From NCBI GenBank assembly GCA_030141605.1, contig JAQGDQ010000198.1, positions 210,001 to 274,000 of the forward strand: DNA of 64,000 nucleotides, written 5' to 3'. Source of the DNA: Tubiluchus corallicola. Taxonomy: Eukaryota > Priapulida > Priapulimorpha > Priapulimorphida > Tubiluchidae. The translations under genes and the position numbers were made by a program. This document shows, piece by piece, positions 1-36,200 of the stretch. A model generated the notes under the pieces. The model saw only the letters and a program-made list of their open reading frames with translations, did no database searches and had not been told where the DNA came from. Numbering within the stretch: the stretch's first letter is position 1; every line of letters starts with the position of its first letter.

Positions 1-2468
1 AAGGCTCATCATATAAAAACATAATCAAGCAATGTATAAGAAATTAAGATTGCATATTAGAATTTGCCCCCCAAATGCAACGTGGTACGCAAAAAAGTGG
101 ACAAGCTTAGACAAACTACTAAATGAGTCAAACCGCACTGGACTCGGCATAGTCAAATGCACTGTGTGTATACTGGTCAGTCACACGTGAGCGTAACAAA
201 ATACAGTTTTTGACATGAGTAAATCACATAGACCAGTCATAGTCTAGTGATAAACATAGTCATGCTAGCAGATTTGGATCTGAATTCACTTAGTCTTCTT
301 AATCATTCAGGTCAGATAAACTTTCCAGTTATTTTTAACTAGATTGTAAAACCAAGGTCAAACTTTTAGATTCGGAACATGTTTCGTGTTTAAGGATTCG
401 TTGGGTATAGTCTCATTCTTCCTGTTGTTGAATAAACATCCCAAGAGCTTAAACTTAAACTCATAATTTGGTATTAATGAATGTACTCCTCTTGCTCAAA
501 CACGCTACCATCAAGACGTTTTTGAGGTTTAAAAAGCAGAAGTGATTATAATGCACATATGACTGATATAAGAACTTTAATGCTGCCGAATTTTAATCAT
601 AATGCTCAATAGCTATTTATTTATCATTATATTTTTACAAGGACCAATAGTTTAGATTCCTTTGATCCAAATATTACATTTGGTCAAACTGTTGATGCAG
701 ACTCAGATTCAGATTGAGATTCTGTTGTAATACACGAAAACATCAAGTACATAGCGAAATAAGTTATTAGTAGTTAGACAAACGATAGCGAAAAAAGCGT
801 AGATGCTAGCGTATCAGCCATTCAATTAGCTAAAATTAGCACAAGAAAATCTAGCGAAGATTTAACCTGGGATGAAACAAAGAAAACACTGTCAAACTGG
901 AAAAAATTAATAATGAAAAAAATAACAAAAGTGAATCAAACTTGTTTTAAGTGGATGATCATTAATCTGTCATACTTTTGACGTAGGTATGGGTTATGCA
1001 TGTTCTCTGTCAAGTCATGCAAATTAACTAAGACAAACATGTTGTTAATAATATTCTGCAAAGAACAAAAATTGTGAAATTTCATCTCCTTTCATTGAGA
1101 GTGTTTTAATGCAAAATAACAATCGCAAAAGTATTTTGACATTTCCTTGTTTTTGCACAGTAGTTTGAAAGAATGTGACATTGTAAAAACACTGCATTTT
1201 ATTGACTTAGGTATATAGCCATGCAATACAATTACTTTTCCTGCCATAAACGTCTTTACAGTATTAACATTTCTTTATAAACAGGTCTTTTTATTTAGCC
1301 ATTTACTCAGTAGCGTGTAAATGGAAGACTACAAAGTTAATACAAACAATGATTTTTATGTAACCATACGTTTATATAGGTAATAGTCTATATTACCTAT
1401 ATGAAACTATCAGAACAGATCTACCATGTAATGATTTCAACAGATAGTGTGCAATCTAAATTCATGAAGTGTGAAATGTGTGAGGTATCTGGCAGATGAG
1501 ATCCATCCAGCAGTAGGAGCAATGTTCAAAATCTGCTGCACATGGATCATTTGTATTAACTCTTGGTTAAACAATGAACTGCTACACCCTTTGCCACATT
1601 CAACTGAAAACTGCCTTTCCAACATAGAAATCAAGTACAGTTGTATCACATTCCGAATGCAAGAATACATGCTGTTAAGGCTTGATACATGCTTACAATA
1701 TTGCAGCCAAATGTATTTGCAAGTTACACTTTACTTAAACTCACATTTCACTTAAAAATACTATTTTATTACTACCAGATACTAATTACCAAAGTTATGA
1801 CTTTTAAATCTAATTTTTGAATGTAATGTAAAAGCATACAGACAGCTTATGCTCAGACTCATTGTGCCCATATGCAAACAATTGTACAGGAAACAGAATT
1901 TGCAGAAGAATTTCAAAATTAATAATTTCTTTTTATTTTCACATTTTTTAACTGTATACCACAACTATGGTGAACTTGTGCACTTGAAGGTGAATTACTG
2001 ATTAAAAGTGGCAACAAGGTCCACGAACAGCCGATACAGAACTGCTTGTGGTGCCGTGTTGGATTTGTAGGTCAATGTTAGAGTTAAATATATTTTTCAG
2101 ACAAAAACCAAAATGATATGATGTACATGTAGCTTAGAAGGGCACAATATGCATAATGTAAAAGTTATTATTGCTTAGGAACCATTATAAAGATGTGTAA
2201 CTGCAATGCAATATTGTCTTTAATGTGCAAACTTAGGTTATTTCAAAACATAAAAATTGCTTATGACGTTATCTAACATAGCATTACTTATTTTCCAAGC
2301 ATAAGAGTACTGTTTATCCAAATAAATGGATAAGTTTTATCACCAGGCACATGACTAAGTCTGAAGTGGTAAAAAAAAGAGATACTGTAATTACACATTA
2401 ATCAGGCGAGTCACACATAAATACATAAATTACATTAAGAAAATAAATTACATATAATCCAGTTGCGG
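1..2468. other. Intergenic / tankyrase 3' flank
   Basis: I see no convincing gene here. The open frames are short, AT-rich and resemble no family. The part next to 2469 should include the tankyrase 3'UTR. A variant poly(A) signal, ATTAAA on the minus strand, lies at 2219-2224, about 245 nt past the stop; this is only a candidate. Confidence 0.5.
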
Positions 2469-26565
<24,097 letters not shown>

Positions 26566-27858
26566 TTTTCTACGATTGCGTTCAGTGTACTCGTACTGTA
26601 CGTTTTGGTTTTCGTGAATTCACGAGAAACAAACACAAAGCGCCACCTGTTAGTAGAAGATCCTAACAGCTCTGATCCTTCTTGGAGAATTTCTATCAAA
26701 ACGTTTTTTTAAAGAGATAACAAATAATTATCTCTAAATACTAATAATAATTATTGTAATATTCGGCTAATTGCAGCTGTTTCAAACTTTCTTTAAAATT
26801 GTCATAATCTCATGCTTTTCATATTGCCCTAGCTAACATTGATTTTTGATTCAAATTAATCACGTACCAAGATAACAATAATACTTACTCTAGCACTCAA
26901 CTATTCATTGTCATTGATAATGTATATTTATGTATATATTTTCTTGCATTCTATTTGTTAATCAATTTGTCAATTCTGTCTACTTCTTTTGATGAACTTG
27001 TCTATCTATAATACGATTTTGGCAGACACAGTAACTTTATTTCTGTTTGGTAACATAGTAAGACATAAAATTATGTACAGAATGCTTCTTCTTTTTTTGT
27101 AAATGTTGACATGCTTTTTCGTAGCATTTATTAGTATGCATATATCATTTCAATAGATATTTTACTTTCAGTTTTGAGTACACGTTTCTTTGCTTGCTAC
27201 TAATTTACTTGTAATGTAGTACTAGGAAAGTGTATTTGTGCAACAAACGAAATTGAATCGAATTGATTGAACTGAACTGATTGTTAAAGGCGGAAAATAT
27301 GAGTGCATGAGTAAGTGACTATTTTTTCGTTAACACTAGCCTAAAGTGTAATTTTAACATTAAATAAGTTTTTTTTATCTCGCATGTGTTTTTTTTCTTT
27401 ATTGGACTTAATCTTGTTATGATTTCATTTGAGTAATGTTGTGCGTATGCTTAGCACTGCCTGTCTATATGTTACTATGTGTGTACATACTAGTTGTATG
27501 CGTGTAGTACGTTAACGCTTAACATCGGGTGATCTACCATATTAAGAGGGGGCAGTGCTGGATTAATGCTAACTAAACTAAGGCTTGGGCACTGTTACAT
27601 GTATGCTAGTGGTTGTGCTAGGTTTTTATTAGACAAAGTGCAGACTGGAATACTAGTGCATGAATCTCACTGAAATAGTTTAGGTGAACCTAAAAGTATC
27701 ACCTGTATTTCCAGAAAATAATTTTTAATTATCTTCATCAGCAGAGGGTTCTACAAACTACATAGCAGTTATCAGCAAGGAAAACATTATCTTTGCTAAG
27801 ATGCAATACTGAACTAAATCAAGATCTACACCACCAGTGCATACTAGTAGTGGTTGTG

Positions 27859-28500
27859 CTAAATTACTACTAGATATTGTACTGCTGAATCATGAATCAG
27901 AATGCTGAGATACATTTTGTGAATGTATAACGTTGTCTGATTGTACACTTGAAATTGCAGACCAAGAACAGCATTTGTACTATGTATTACACGTGTGCCT
28001 TGACATTCAGCAACAATACCCTTTTGTGCTAGATGATCTAATTTATTGTCAGCATGTTTAAACACATTTCTATAATGTTTTCTGTCCAGGAGAATTTTGT
28101 CAGCACGAATAAACACTTTTCCAAGCCAGTTCATCTGATGTTGCAAAGATACTTTGTTTGCCAAGACTTGCTTTCGATCATTCATATTCTTAAACCTAAC
28201 TAATAATGGTCTTAAGTAATCAGATTTAATATCATCATGCAACCCTAGCCTTCTGATAAAAGAAGATTTAATTTAGCTGAAGAATGTCAATAACTTTCGT
28301 CCTACCAGCATCTTTGTGCCCAAAAGAGTCAGTGGAATCAAATTCAGGAACATTACGCATAATAACATTAAAGTTGATTGAATACCGTACTTTGATGATT
28401 ACCAGTTTCATTTATTACAAGATCAATTTTTCTGTTAAAATCATGCTATCTTTTTGAATATCAGCAAAAGAGTTCTGATATACATATGGTTCTCAAGATT
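27859..28500 (-). pseudogene. Non-LTR retrotransposon ORF1-like remnant
   Basis: A 127-codon open frame (27859-28242) contains LRPLLVRFKNMNDRKQVLAN and KVFIRADKILLDRK, typical of the RRM/C-terminal part of L1-like ORF1 proteins. Upstream on the same strand, in other frames, are NVIMRNVPEFDS and DAGRTKVIDIL, which fit the preceding part of that protein. Stops and frameshifts separate the pieces, so it is dead. No reverse transcriptase was seen nearby. The family assignment comes from motif memory and is moderate. Confidence 0.5.
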
Positions 28501-29417
28501 TACAAAATCTATAAACAACAGCTTGCAGCTCAGTAAAGTCACTAATATTACCTTGTCAGCAATTTTCTGCTCGGTACAATTCAAATGTGAGCATCACTTA
28601 TCCTCAAACTCACTAAGCTTAAGTTAAAGTGTGATGTTGATTGTGATGTCTGTATTCGTGAATGAATATAAAGCATAGGTATAATATAAATTATGGGTAT
28701 AATATTTGTGTGTGTACTTGTATATGGTGTGTATATTCTTATACAAAAGATTATAAATGTACACTATAATTATAATATGTATAGTGCACATAATTTTTAT
28801 AGTGCAACTGCAAGTATCATTACCTGATATGATGATACATGAAGTATATTTTGTGTGTGATATAACTCAAAATACCCACTCAATATTTATGTGATATCAG
28901 CAAATAGGCACATACTTCTTACGTATTTTAGGATATTTCACCAATTTTTGTAAACTAAAAAATTTCTCAGTATGTTTAGTGTGGGTAAATACTATACCTA
29001 ACCATCATATGTCACTTTAATGCAAATTTGTCCATCATCATAATAATAGTAAACACTGTAGTAAATATTGGGGTGGCCGACTCGATAACTTAAGTTCACT
29101 TGCCACTCCTTCACTTATACATATTAACTAAAAATTAATTATTCTGTTTTATTTACATTTAATTTTAATTCATTACAATTCTATTGTAATATTTTTTACT
29201 AACAACCAAAAAAATAATGAATTTTCATTCTAATCCCGATAATTCTTCTTTTCAACACTGTCTCATGGATATGCAGTCATATATTGATTGTTACTATGCT
29301 ATATAATGTAGTATCTTCAGTTCTATATTGTTAATAGGCCTGCGAATGTATTATAATATTCGCTGTGAAAAACATTGATGTTTTTGATAGGCAGCCTGTT
29401 CCTCTTTCTTTTCTTGC

Positions 29418-29424
29418 AGGTAAG
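29418..29424 (+). promoter_or_regulatory. Possible recursive splice site (ratchet point)
   Basis: A strong acceptor, with pyrimidine tract CCTCTTTCTTTTCTTGCAG ending at 29419, is followed at once by a consensus donor GTAAGC. This AG|GT juxtaposition is the pattern of zero-length-exon recursive splicing. It lies 0.8 kb upstream of the first SLD5 coding exon on the same strand. Confidence 0.3.
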
Positions 29425-30212
29425 CTCACCTTTTTCTTACATCAGCCTTTCAGACTAGGAATCATTTATTGTCTAAATAAAATCTCGATACAATTGTGTA
29501 AAGAGTTATTAATACTACTTTATGTAATATTGTTGTGATAACTATTTTTAATACTTGTGTGAATTAATTGTTCTTTGCTCTGTATGCTCGAGCCACAATA
29601 TTCCTTTGTAAGGAGATTTTGTCTCTAGTAAAAGTTTCTTTCACCTTTAATTAAATCTGTCTTGTTTATTAGATTATAATGTGATGCGTGCAATATTTAG
29701 TAGTGGTTCAATAAACAAACATACATCCCTACCAATTTGCTCATGCGTAATCTGTCTCACAAACTTCCAGAATTTTTTAGCTTATAATGGAATTATCTTT
29801 GCTAACGCATTCCATTGCCTTGATCGTCTTGTCTAGTTATTTATATGTTGGATAACTAGCTTTGTGTTTACACTTAACAATCTGTATTATTAATATTATT
29901 TTCCTGTGGTTTATATCTCCCTAGACATGGAAAGAGTTTAGCTATTCTACTCACTTTTGACTTACTTTTTGTATGCTTATCAAAATTTTTCAGTCCAACT
30001 ATTTCTTTATTCCATCTATCATGTATTTCTAGAAAACCTTCTTCCCTTTTCAGTTGTTTGTGGTTCTTCATCTGACATTAGCCCTTTAAAAGGTTTTTAG
30101 TTCATACTTCATTGATTACCATTGGTTACCATTCAATTTCACCCTCAACTTGCATTTATAGATCTTGACTGGCTGTTGCCATATAATTTTTTATTATTAC
30201 AGAAGATTTGAA

Positions 30213-33200
30213 ATGTCTGCCGTTGTTGAAGATGATATTGTTGATGAAGATAGTGATGGGGACCTTGAAGAGCTAACTGCTGCACAAGTGCTTAGAAAAC
30301 TAGAAGTGGTATTGCCTTACATTGCTACCTTTGTGTTGTCTTTTGACTGCATGGTTTCTATCGACCACATTCTTTTGTGTAGGACAACTGTTTTTTCAAC
30401 TTCATAATTGTGGTGAATATCACAATTTGTCCAGTTTAGTTGTTTTAACACTTGGATAAGAAAGATGAGATAAAATTAGAGTTATTAATTTATCCCAGAT
30501 AAAAAATTTAAACACAGAAATCACAATATCACATAAAAAATAATCACAACTTACGTAAATGTTCATTTAGCCAAATTCCTAAAAGGTTAAATCACTAGTT
30601 AGAAGTTTAAAAAAAATTAAGCAGTGCTTAGCCTGATCAGCAAATGGAGTGACTGCCAGAAAAATTGCTTCTTGGCTGTTTCTTTTGCATTATTTGCCCA
30701 GCTATTTACCTTGCTCAGGGAGGATATATATGAAATGTATAATTAAGGGTTTTGGAGGCATTTCAGCAACAAAATGTCACAAGGTTTTTGCTACTAAATA
30801 TAAGCTTATTTAAAGATATTTTTTTAAAATTTTTTATTATGAGTGGACTAGTTGACCCTATTTTACTTTCCAGATTACTATACAAATAACTGATATCTCT
30901 TAGAATTTACAAAACATAACTTGTAAGCCTATAAGTAAGTGTGGTATTTTGTCTTTTTCTTTCATCGGCGTTTCTTTCTTAGTGATGTAACATACCATAC
31001 TCATACCTGCAGGCTTAATATTGCATATCCAGTATCCACACTGAGGTAAATTTGTTTCTTTGTGACATGTATGATACTTTATGAATGTTTAGATGTGGTT
31101 AAATGAGAAGTTTGCTCCAGAGCTGTTGGAATGTAAAACTGAAATTGTGGACTGCATGCTGGACCAAATCGCTGAGATGAATGAAAATATCCGAAAAGCA
31201 AAGAAAAGTGACTTTCGAGTGGCTATACACAAAATGGAGGTAGTAATGTTTAAACTCTTTTCACTTTTAAATCTCAGTTGGATAAATTTCTGTTTATGTG
31301 TGCCTGCCACATATGGAGCATACATTTACCGTATTTTCCCGTGTATAAGAGACCCTTGTGTATAAGAGACCCCTTCAATTTTTAGGCAAAAATTCTGGAA
31401 AAAAGTTTTTTCAGACGGACATTTTTAGAGGGTAAAGTACAACTTTTTTCAACTCAGTGCGGTACTGAAAACAAAATAAAACCAGTTAATGTGTTGTAGA
31501 AAAAGAGTACTGGTATATATTAAAGTGCGTACCTGCAAACCTGTAACAGGAAAAGAGAAAACGAGGAGATAATGCCTGTGTCACGATGCTTGTATTGCTT
31601 ACAACCGCTTCATAGTCGAACGCGACACGCAAAACAGTTGTAGAGCACTTATTTCTTTAAAATCATTAGTGTCACAATTTATGCATCTTATTGAAAAGAC
31701 TTACTCCCATGTATAAGAGACCCCCTATTTTTAAAGTGAAAATTCTGAGCAAAAAAGGGTCTCTTATACTCGGGAAAATACGGTAGTCTGACTTGCTTGG
31801 ATGGAAAACCAAAACATGTTGGGCCAAGTGGCCTGCGAAGTCCTTGAGGCTTTTGTTACCATTACCAAATTGAAAGCTGGATTTCAAAAAAATACTTACT
31901 TTTGTTATTTCTAAACCTTGTATGTGTGAGCATACATAAATTGTAGTTACTACTTTTATACAAATTAAGTGATTGTGGTCAAAAGCTAATGTTTTATCCT
32001 TCAAAGTTTCAATTAGATATTAAAATAGTTGTGCAGAAATGGAATAATCATTTTTCTTCTGATTAGTACTTTCACCAAACATCGGCCTTCATTAGGCATC
32101 TGCCCAATAAAGTAGGGTTAAGTTTCACAGATTAGAAGCATCTAGTAGCTATGCGTAAACTAATATTTTGGGAAATTTCTTACCTGGAACATAAAACCAA
32201 TTCAGAAAATTCTTGAAATACAATATTATTGTGGGTATTTAAAATCTATAGGCACTTATTGTGTTGTAGTTTTCTAATAAAATGTTGTTATTTTTAGGTT
32301 GATAGAATACGATACATTCTTAGCAGTTATCTTCGAATACGGTTAGAGAAGGTTTGTTGTACTCATTGGGTTGCATTTGCTAGGTGATACGAAATTTTAA
32401 TGCTTGCTGCCGTTTTTGTGTCAATGCTTTTTATGCCTAACAAAGTGAGTTTTGTTTTTTATGATTGCAGAAGCTGAGAGCACAGCAGTTGCTTTTTGAT
32501 TTAAGTGGCAACCAAGCCAAACATGCTTAGGCTGTGTTTAATAAATTGATATAATCAAAATAATATTAAGTTGCAAATATTACAAATAGCAAAAAATACA
32601 TGTTATTAATACATTGGAAAATGTGTTTAATTGTTTTTACCTTCTCTATGGTACTGGGATATAATTGTGAAACCTAATCACGTAACCATCAGTCTCAGTC
32701 TTTCTAACTTGACCAGAATTATTATATTGTGTGTACTTTGCCCTCATCCTGTATTAATTACTGTACTGTGTTGTATTAATTGTTTGCCAAAATGCTTGTG
32801 TATGCAGTAGGATTTTTACAACTTATCCTCATAGGCTCATACGCAGTGTTGTGTTTTTTGCAGATTGAAAAATTTGCACAGTTTCTTGTTGATCAAGAAG
32901 AAAAGAGGAAAGCAAATGAACCACCAAAATTGTCTCCAGAAGAGTACAACTATGGCAAAGAGTACTGCTTTTATTTCTGTACATAACTGACTTGAGAAAG
33001 TTGTTTATTAAAGTAAAGGAATATGTCACCTATGCTTGACTGGGTTGCCAGGTGGATCTCAGAGTGATTCTTCAGGCAACCCTAGCAGTAATACAGTAAC
33101 AGAATAGTCTTATGCAAAAATTTTTAAATCTTAAGCAAAAATTTTTATTTCTCAATTATTTTATTATGTAGAAATATCATATTCTAGCTGCTGTATAGAA

Positions 33201-36200
33201 CAACATGTCTAAGCTTCATTTTAAAGATTTTTCATTAATTTTTAGATAAAGCCCACTTTTAAAGCTGTCATTTTCATATGCAGTTCCCAAGTAACTAACT
33301 AATATGTAGAAATGTGTTCTTTGGAATGGGATATCTCAATTAGACATCATGTCTTTTTTACCAAACAAACGTGTTTGAAAATATAGTAGGTTTTGCAAAG
33401 TTTTAATATAATTACATGCCTTCTTGGGCCTTTAGCATCCAAGAACACATTTCTATCTTTTCTGATGTGTTAAACATCACACTTTGTTGCTAATGCATGC
33501 CTAACCAATTGATAATGGCATCTATCATTTTTTAGACACATATTTTATTTAATTTGATAAGTTTCATAATTCTCCGCCAAACCCATAGAAATAAAAGTTT
33601 AAAGGTATTAATTTAGTTTAAACATTTTAGATTCATACAAAATATGGATGCTTGTTTTCATTCGGTTGCATTACGTCACTTGCCTCCAAATCTGCAAAAG
33701 TTAGAATCCTCCAGAAAAGGCAAGTAATAATGTAATAATGTGCATTTTATGATTATTACTACATAATATCTTAAAGATTTAAAATTACAGTTTTGTGGTG
33801 GTATATAAAGTAAAGTTATTTTAAAGTACTGTGATAGCTATAAACCACATTTTTACATGCTTTATGCCCTACTGGTTTGCATATGAAGGAGAAACAAAAC
33901 AAGTTTGAACTGTACTGACTTTTCTTTAGCATTGACATTGCTCTGTAAATCCCTTAATGGCTCGAATGTAGAGCTGGCTTTATTAGTTCTTACCGAACGT
34001 CTGTTAATTTTATGAGCCAATCATAACTATCACATTGAAATTTCACAACAACTTTTAGTTTAACAAAAAATTCAGAATCAGCATTAATTTATAAAAGTAC
34101 TACTTTAATTCTTTTGTCGCATTTAGAGTTTTATTTATTTATTTCCTTTAAAGTGACTCTAGTATCTATTACTTTTTTAAGTTGTTGTGTAACAACCACG
34201 CCATGCAGTGTCGAATGCACTTCTGTGTTAAAGAGGCAGTATAATCAGCTTATGATGCAGCTGCTACAGTGATGCTCACACGTAGTGTAGTGTGAGCTCA
34301 TAAATTCATTGTCTTATAAAATTTTGCAAACCACATTAAAGAAGAAAAATTCACATTTATGTCAAGAAGCTACAGCTGCACGTGTAAAAACCTATTTTGC
34401 TACTGGTGCAGTTATTACACTGCTAAAATATTTTATGTAGTTGTTGTCTTGTTGATCTCTGACCGTCTTAGTTCTTGCTTACTGTCGTTCCTATAGTGCA
34501 TCTAGACAGCTGTGTTTGTAAACAGCTAAATGTCATAACAGCATCTGTAAGCTGTTTTCCTGCTTTTAAAATGTGTCCAAAACCTCGTAACGGCATAAAC
34601 AGATTCACGTGTTTTGACTGTATTGCATAGTTCCCCGTATTTTTGCCTTACAAAAAATATGACTTCATTTTGACATTTGTGAAAACAAATATCTGAATTA
34701 CAATTTAGATAGGACATAATAAAAATAAATACATTATACTTATATTCAATCGTACTTTACATACTAATCAGTCCAGTTCACGGATAAGGTAGCTATTATT
34801 GTTGACTGGCATCAACACTCATGGTCTGAAATAATGGTATGTGATTAACTGATGTGAGATTTATTACTGTCCTATGTAATAAAAATTTATTTAGTGCATA
34901 TATTGCTTTCCAATGGACTTCAACAGTTATTATCTAACTAGTCAAAAAGAAAAAGAAAGTAGTGGAAAATTGTCTTGTTAAGCATTATAGTTGCTTATCA
35001 CGTCAGGTTTCACACACATTTGATAAAAAGATCTTGATATTTGCGCAGTGTCAATGCCTCAATGTCTAGACTAAATTGGTACTAGCTTAAAATACTTTCT
35101 ATTCCTAGTCCAATTTTTTTAACTTTCCGAAGTTTATTAATTATTTAATTAATTTTTTATATGACATTTTAGGTTAAGCTGGCTAAGATCTTTTATAGAT
35201 AAGACCAAGTTGAATTCGAACTTATAGTTTACAAAAGAGATTTATTTTTCTCTACAATTTGCCTGTTTTCGTTATCAGTTTTGTTTTTAAAAAGTTGCTG
35301 CTTACAAAGTTTTTTTTTATTTTGAAGAAAGTTAACATTTGAGTTGTTGTTGGTAAATAAGCTTGGGAAATTTCATCATGTCGGTTTTTAGTGGCAGGGA
35401 AATGTATTTTTAAACTGCCCGTCGTTCTAAACCGGTTTATGTTTCAAGAAGTCGCAGTAGCTGTTAGCATATTCAGTGACATTTGAAGCATTTACGAGTT
35501 TCAAGGCTTCTGTCTCATGCTGACATGTGTTACTGGTATCTTCACTGGCTGATTTAGGGGTGCGTCTATGTGAGGGGTAGGACGTTTGTGTGGGATAGAG
35601 ACACGTAGGGGTATGGGACTTCCGTAACTGAGCACATGTTTGTAATCACCTATCATTGTTCGTAGAAGCCTTGTAGGAATTAAATTCGAATTGGGGAATA
35701 AGTACTATTTTATTCAACACCGCTTTGGTTACTGTATTGATTAAATTCTAATTTTGGATAAGAATAATACGTCTGAGATCAGTATTACTGACTGTAGGGC
35801 ATTGGTTACTGGATGTATTCTCGCCTTCTTAATTAACACTGCAGGCTGCAATGATAATTGGTCGCAAAGGCTGTGATTCTCGAATTGACTGTTGAATTCA
35901 CACTAGCTAACAGCTGATAAGTGCCTTAATTAATGCATTGCTATCCACTATAATTGAACCTTTAGGAATAATATACACCAAAAGTTATACCGATTCTTTT
36001 ATAAAGATGAAATTACAGTTAAGAAGCCAGCATAACACTAATGTTAATGCTTTGCCTGAAACTAAATACCACGATATTTTGCTTTTCTACCGTGTTCCAG
36101 TTATGAAGCCTAATTCCTCATACAGATTGGTATGTATGGCATTGTGTTACATATATAACAATGTCGTGTTACGATGAGTTATTTCTGAAAAAGTATGTAG

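Larger units (their letters stand above)
26566..30212. other. Divergent intergenic region, tankyrase / SLD5
   Basis: The start codons of tankyrase (minus) and SLD5 (plus) face away from each other across 3.6 kb. The tankyrase ATG context on the minus strand is AAAAATGGC. I see no clear TATA box next to it. The stretch also holds a non-LTR retrotransposon remnant (27859-28500) and a possible SLD5 5'UTR acceptor at 30201-30202. Confidence 0.6.

Noticed and set aside
1437-1755. Overlapping short frames on both strands near 1.4-1.8 kb
   Set aside because: Low-complexity AT-rich composition, no domain, no splice context; chance frames.
30165-30212. Earlier start for SLD5 at 30165
   Set aside because: It would add 16 hydrophobic residues before the conserved acidic N-terminus, and an acceptor-like AG lies in between. 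The ATG at 30213 gives the family length exactly.
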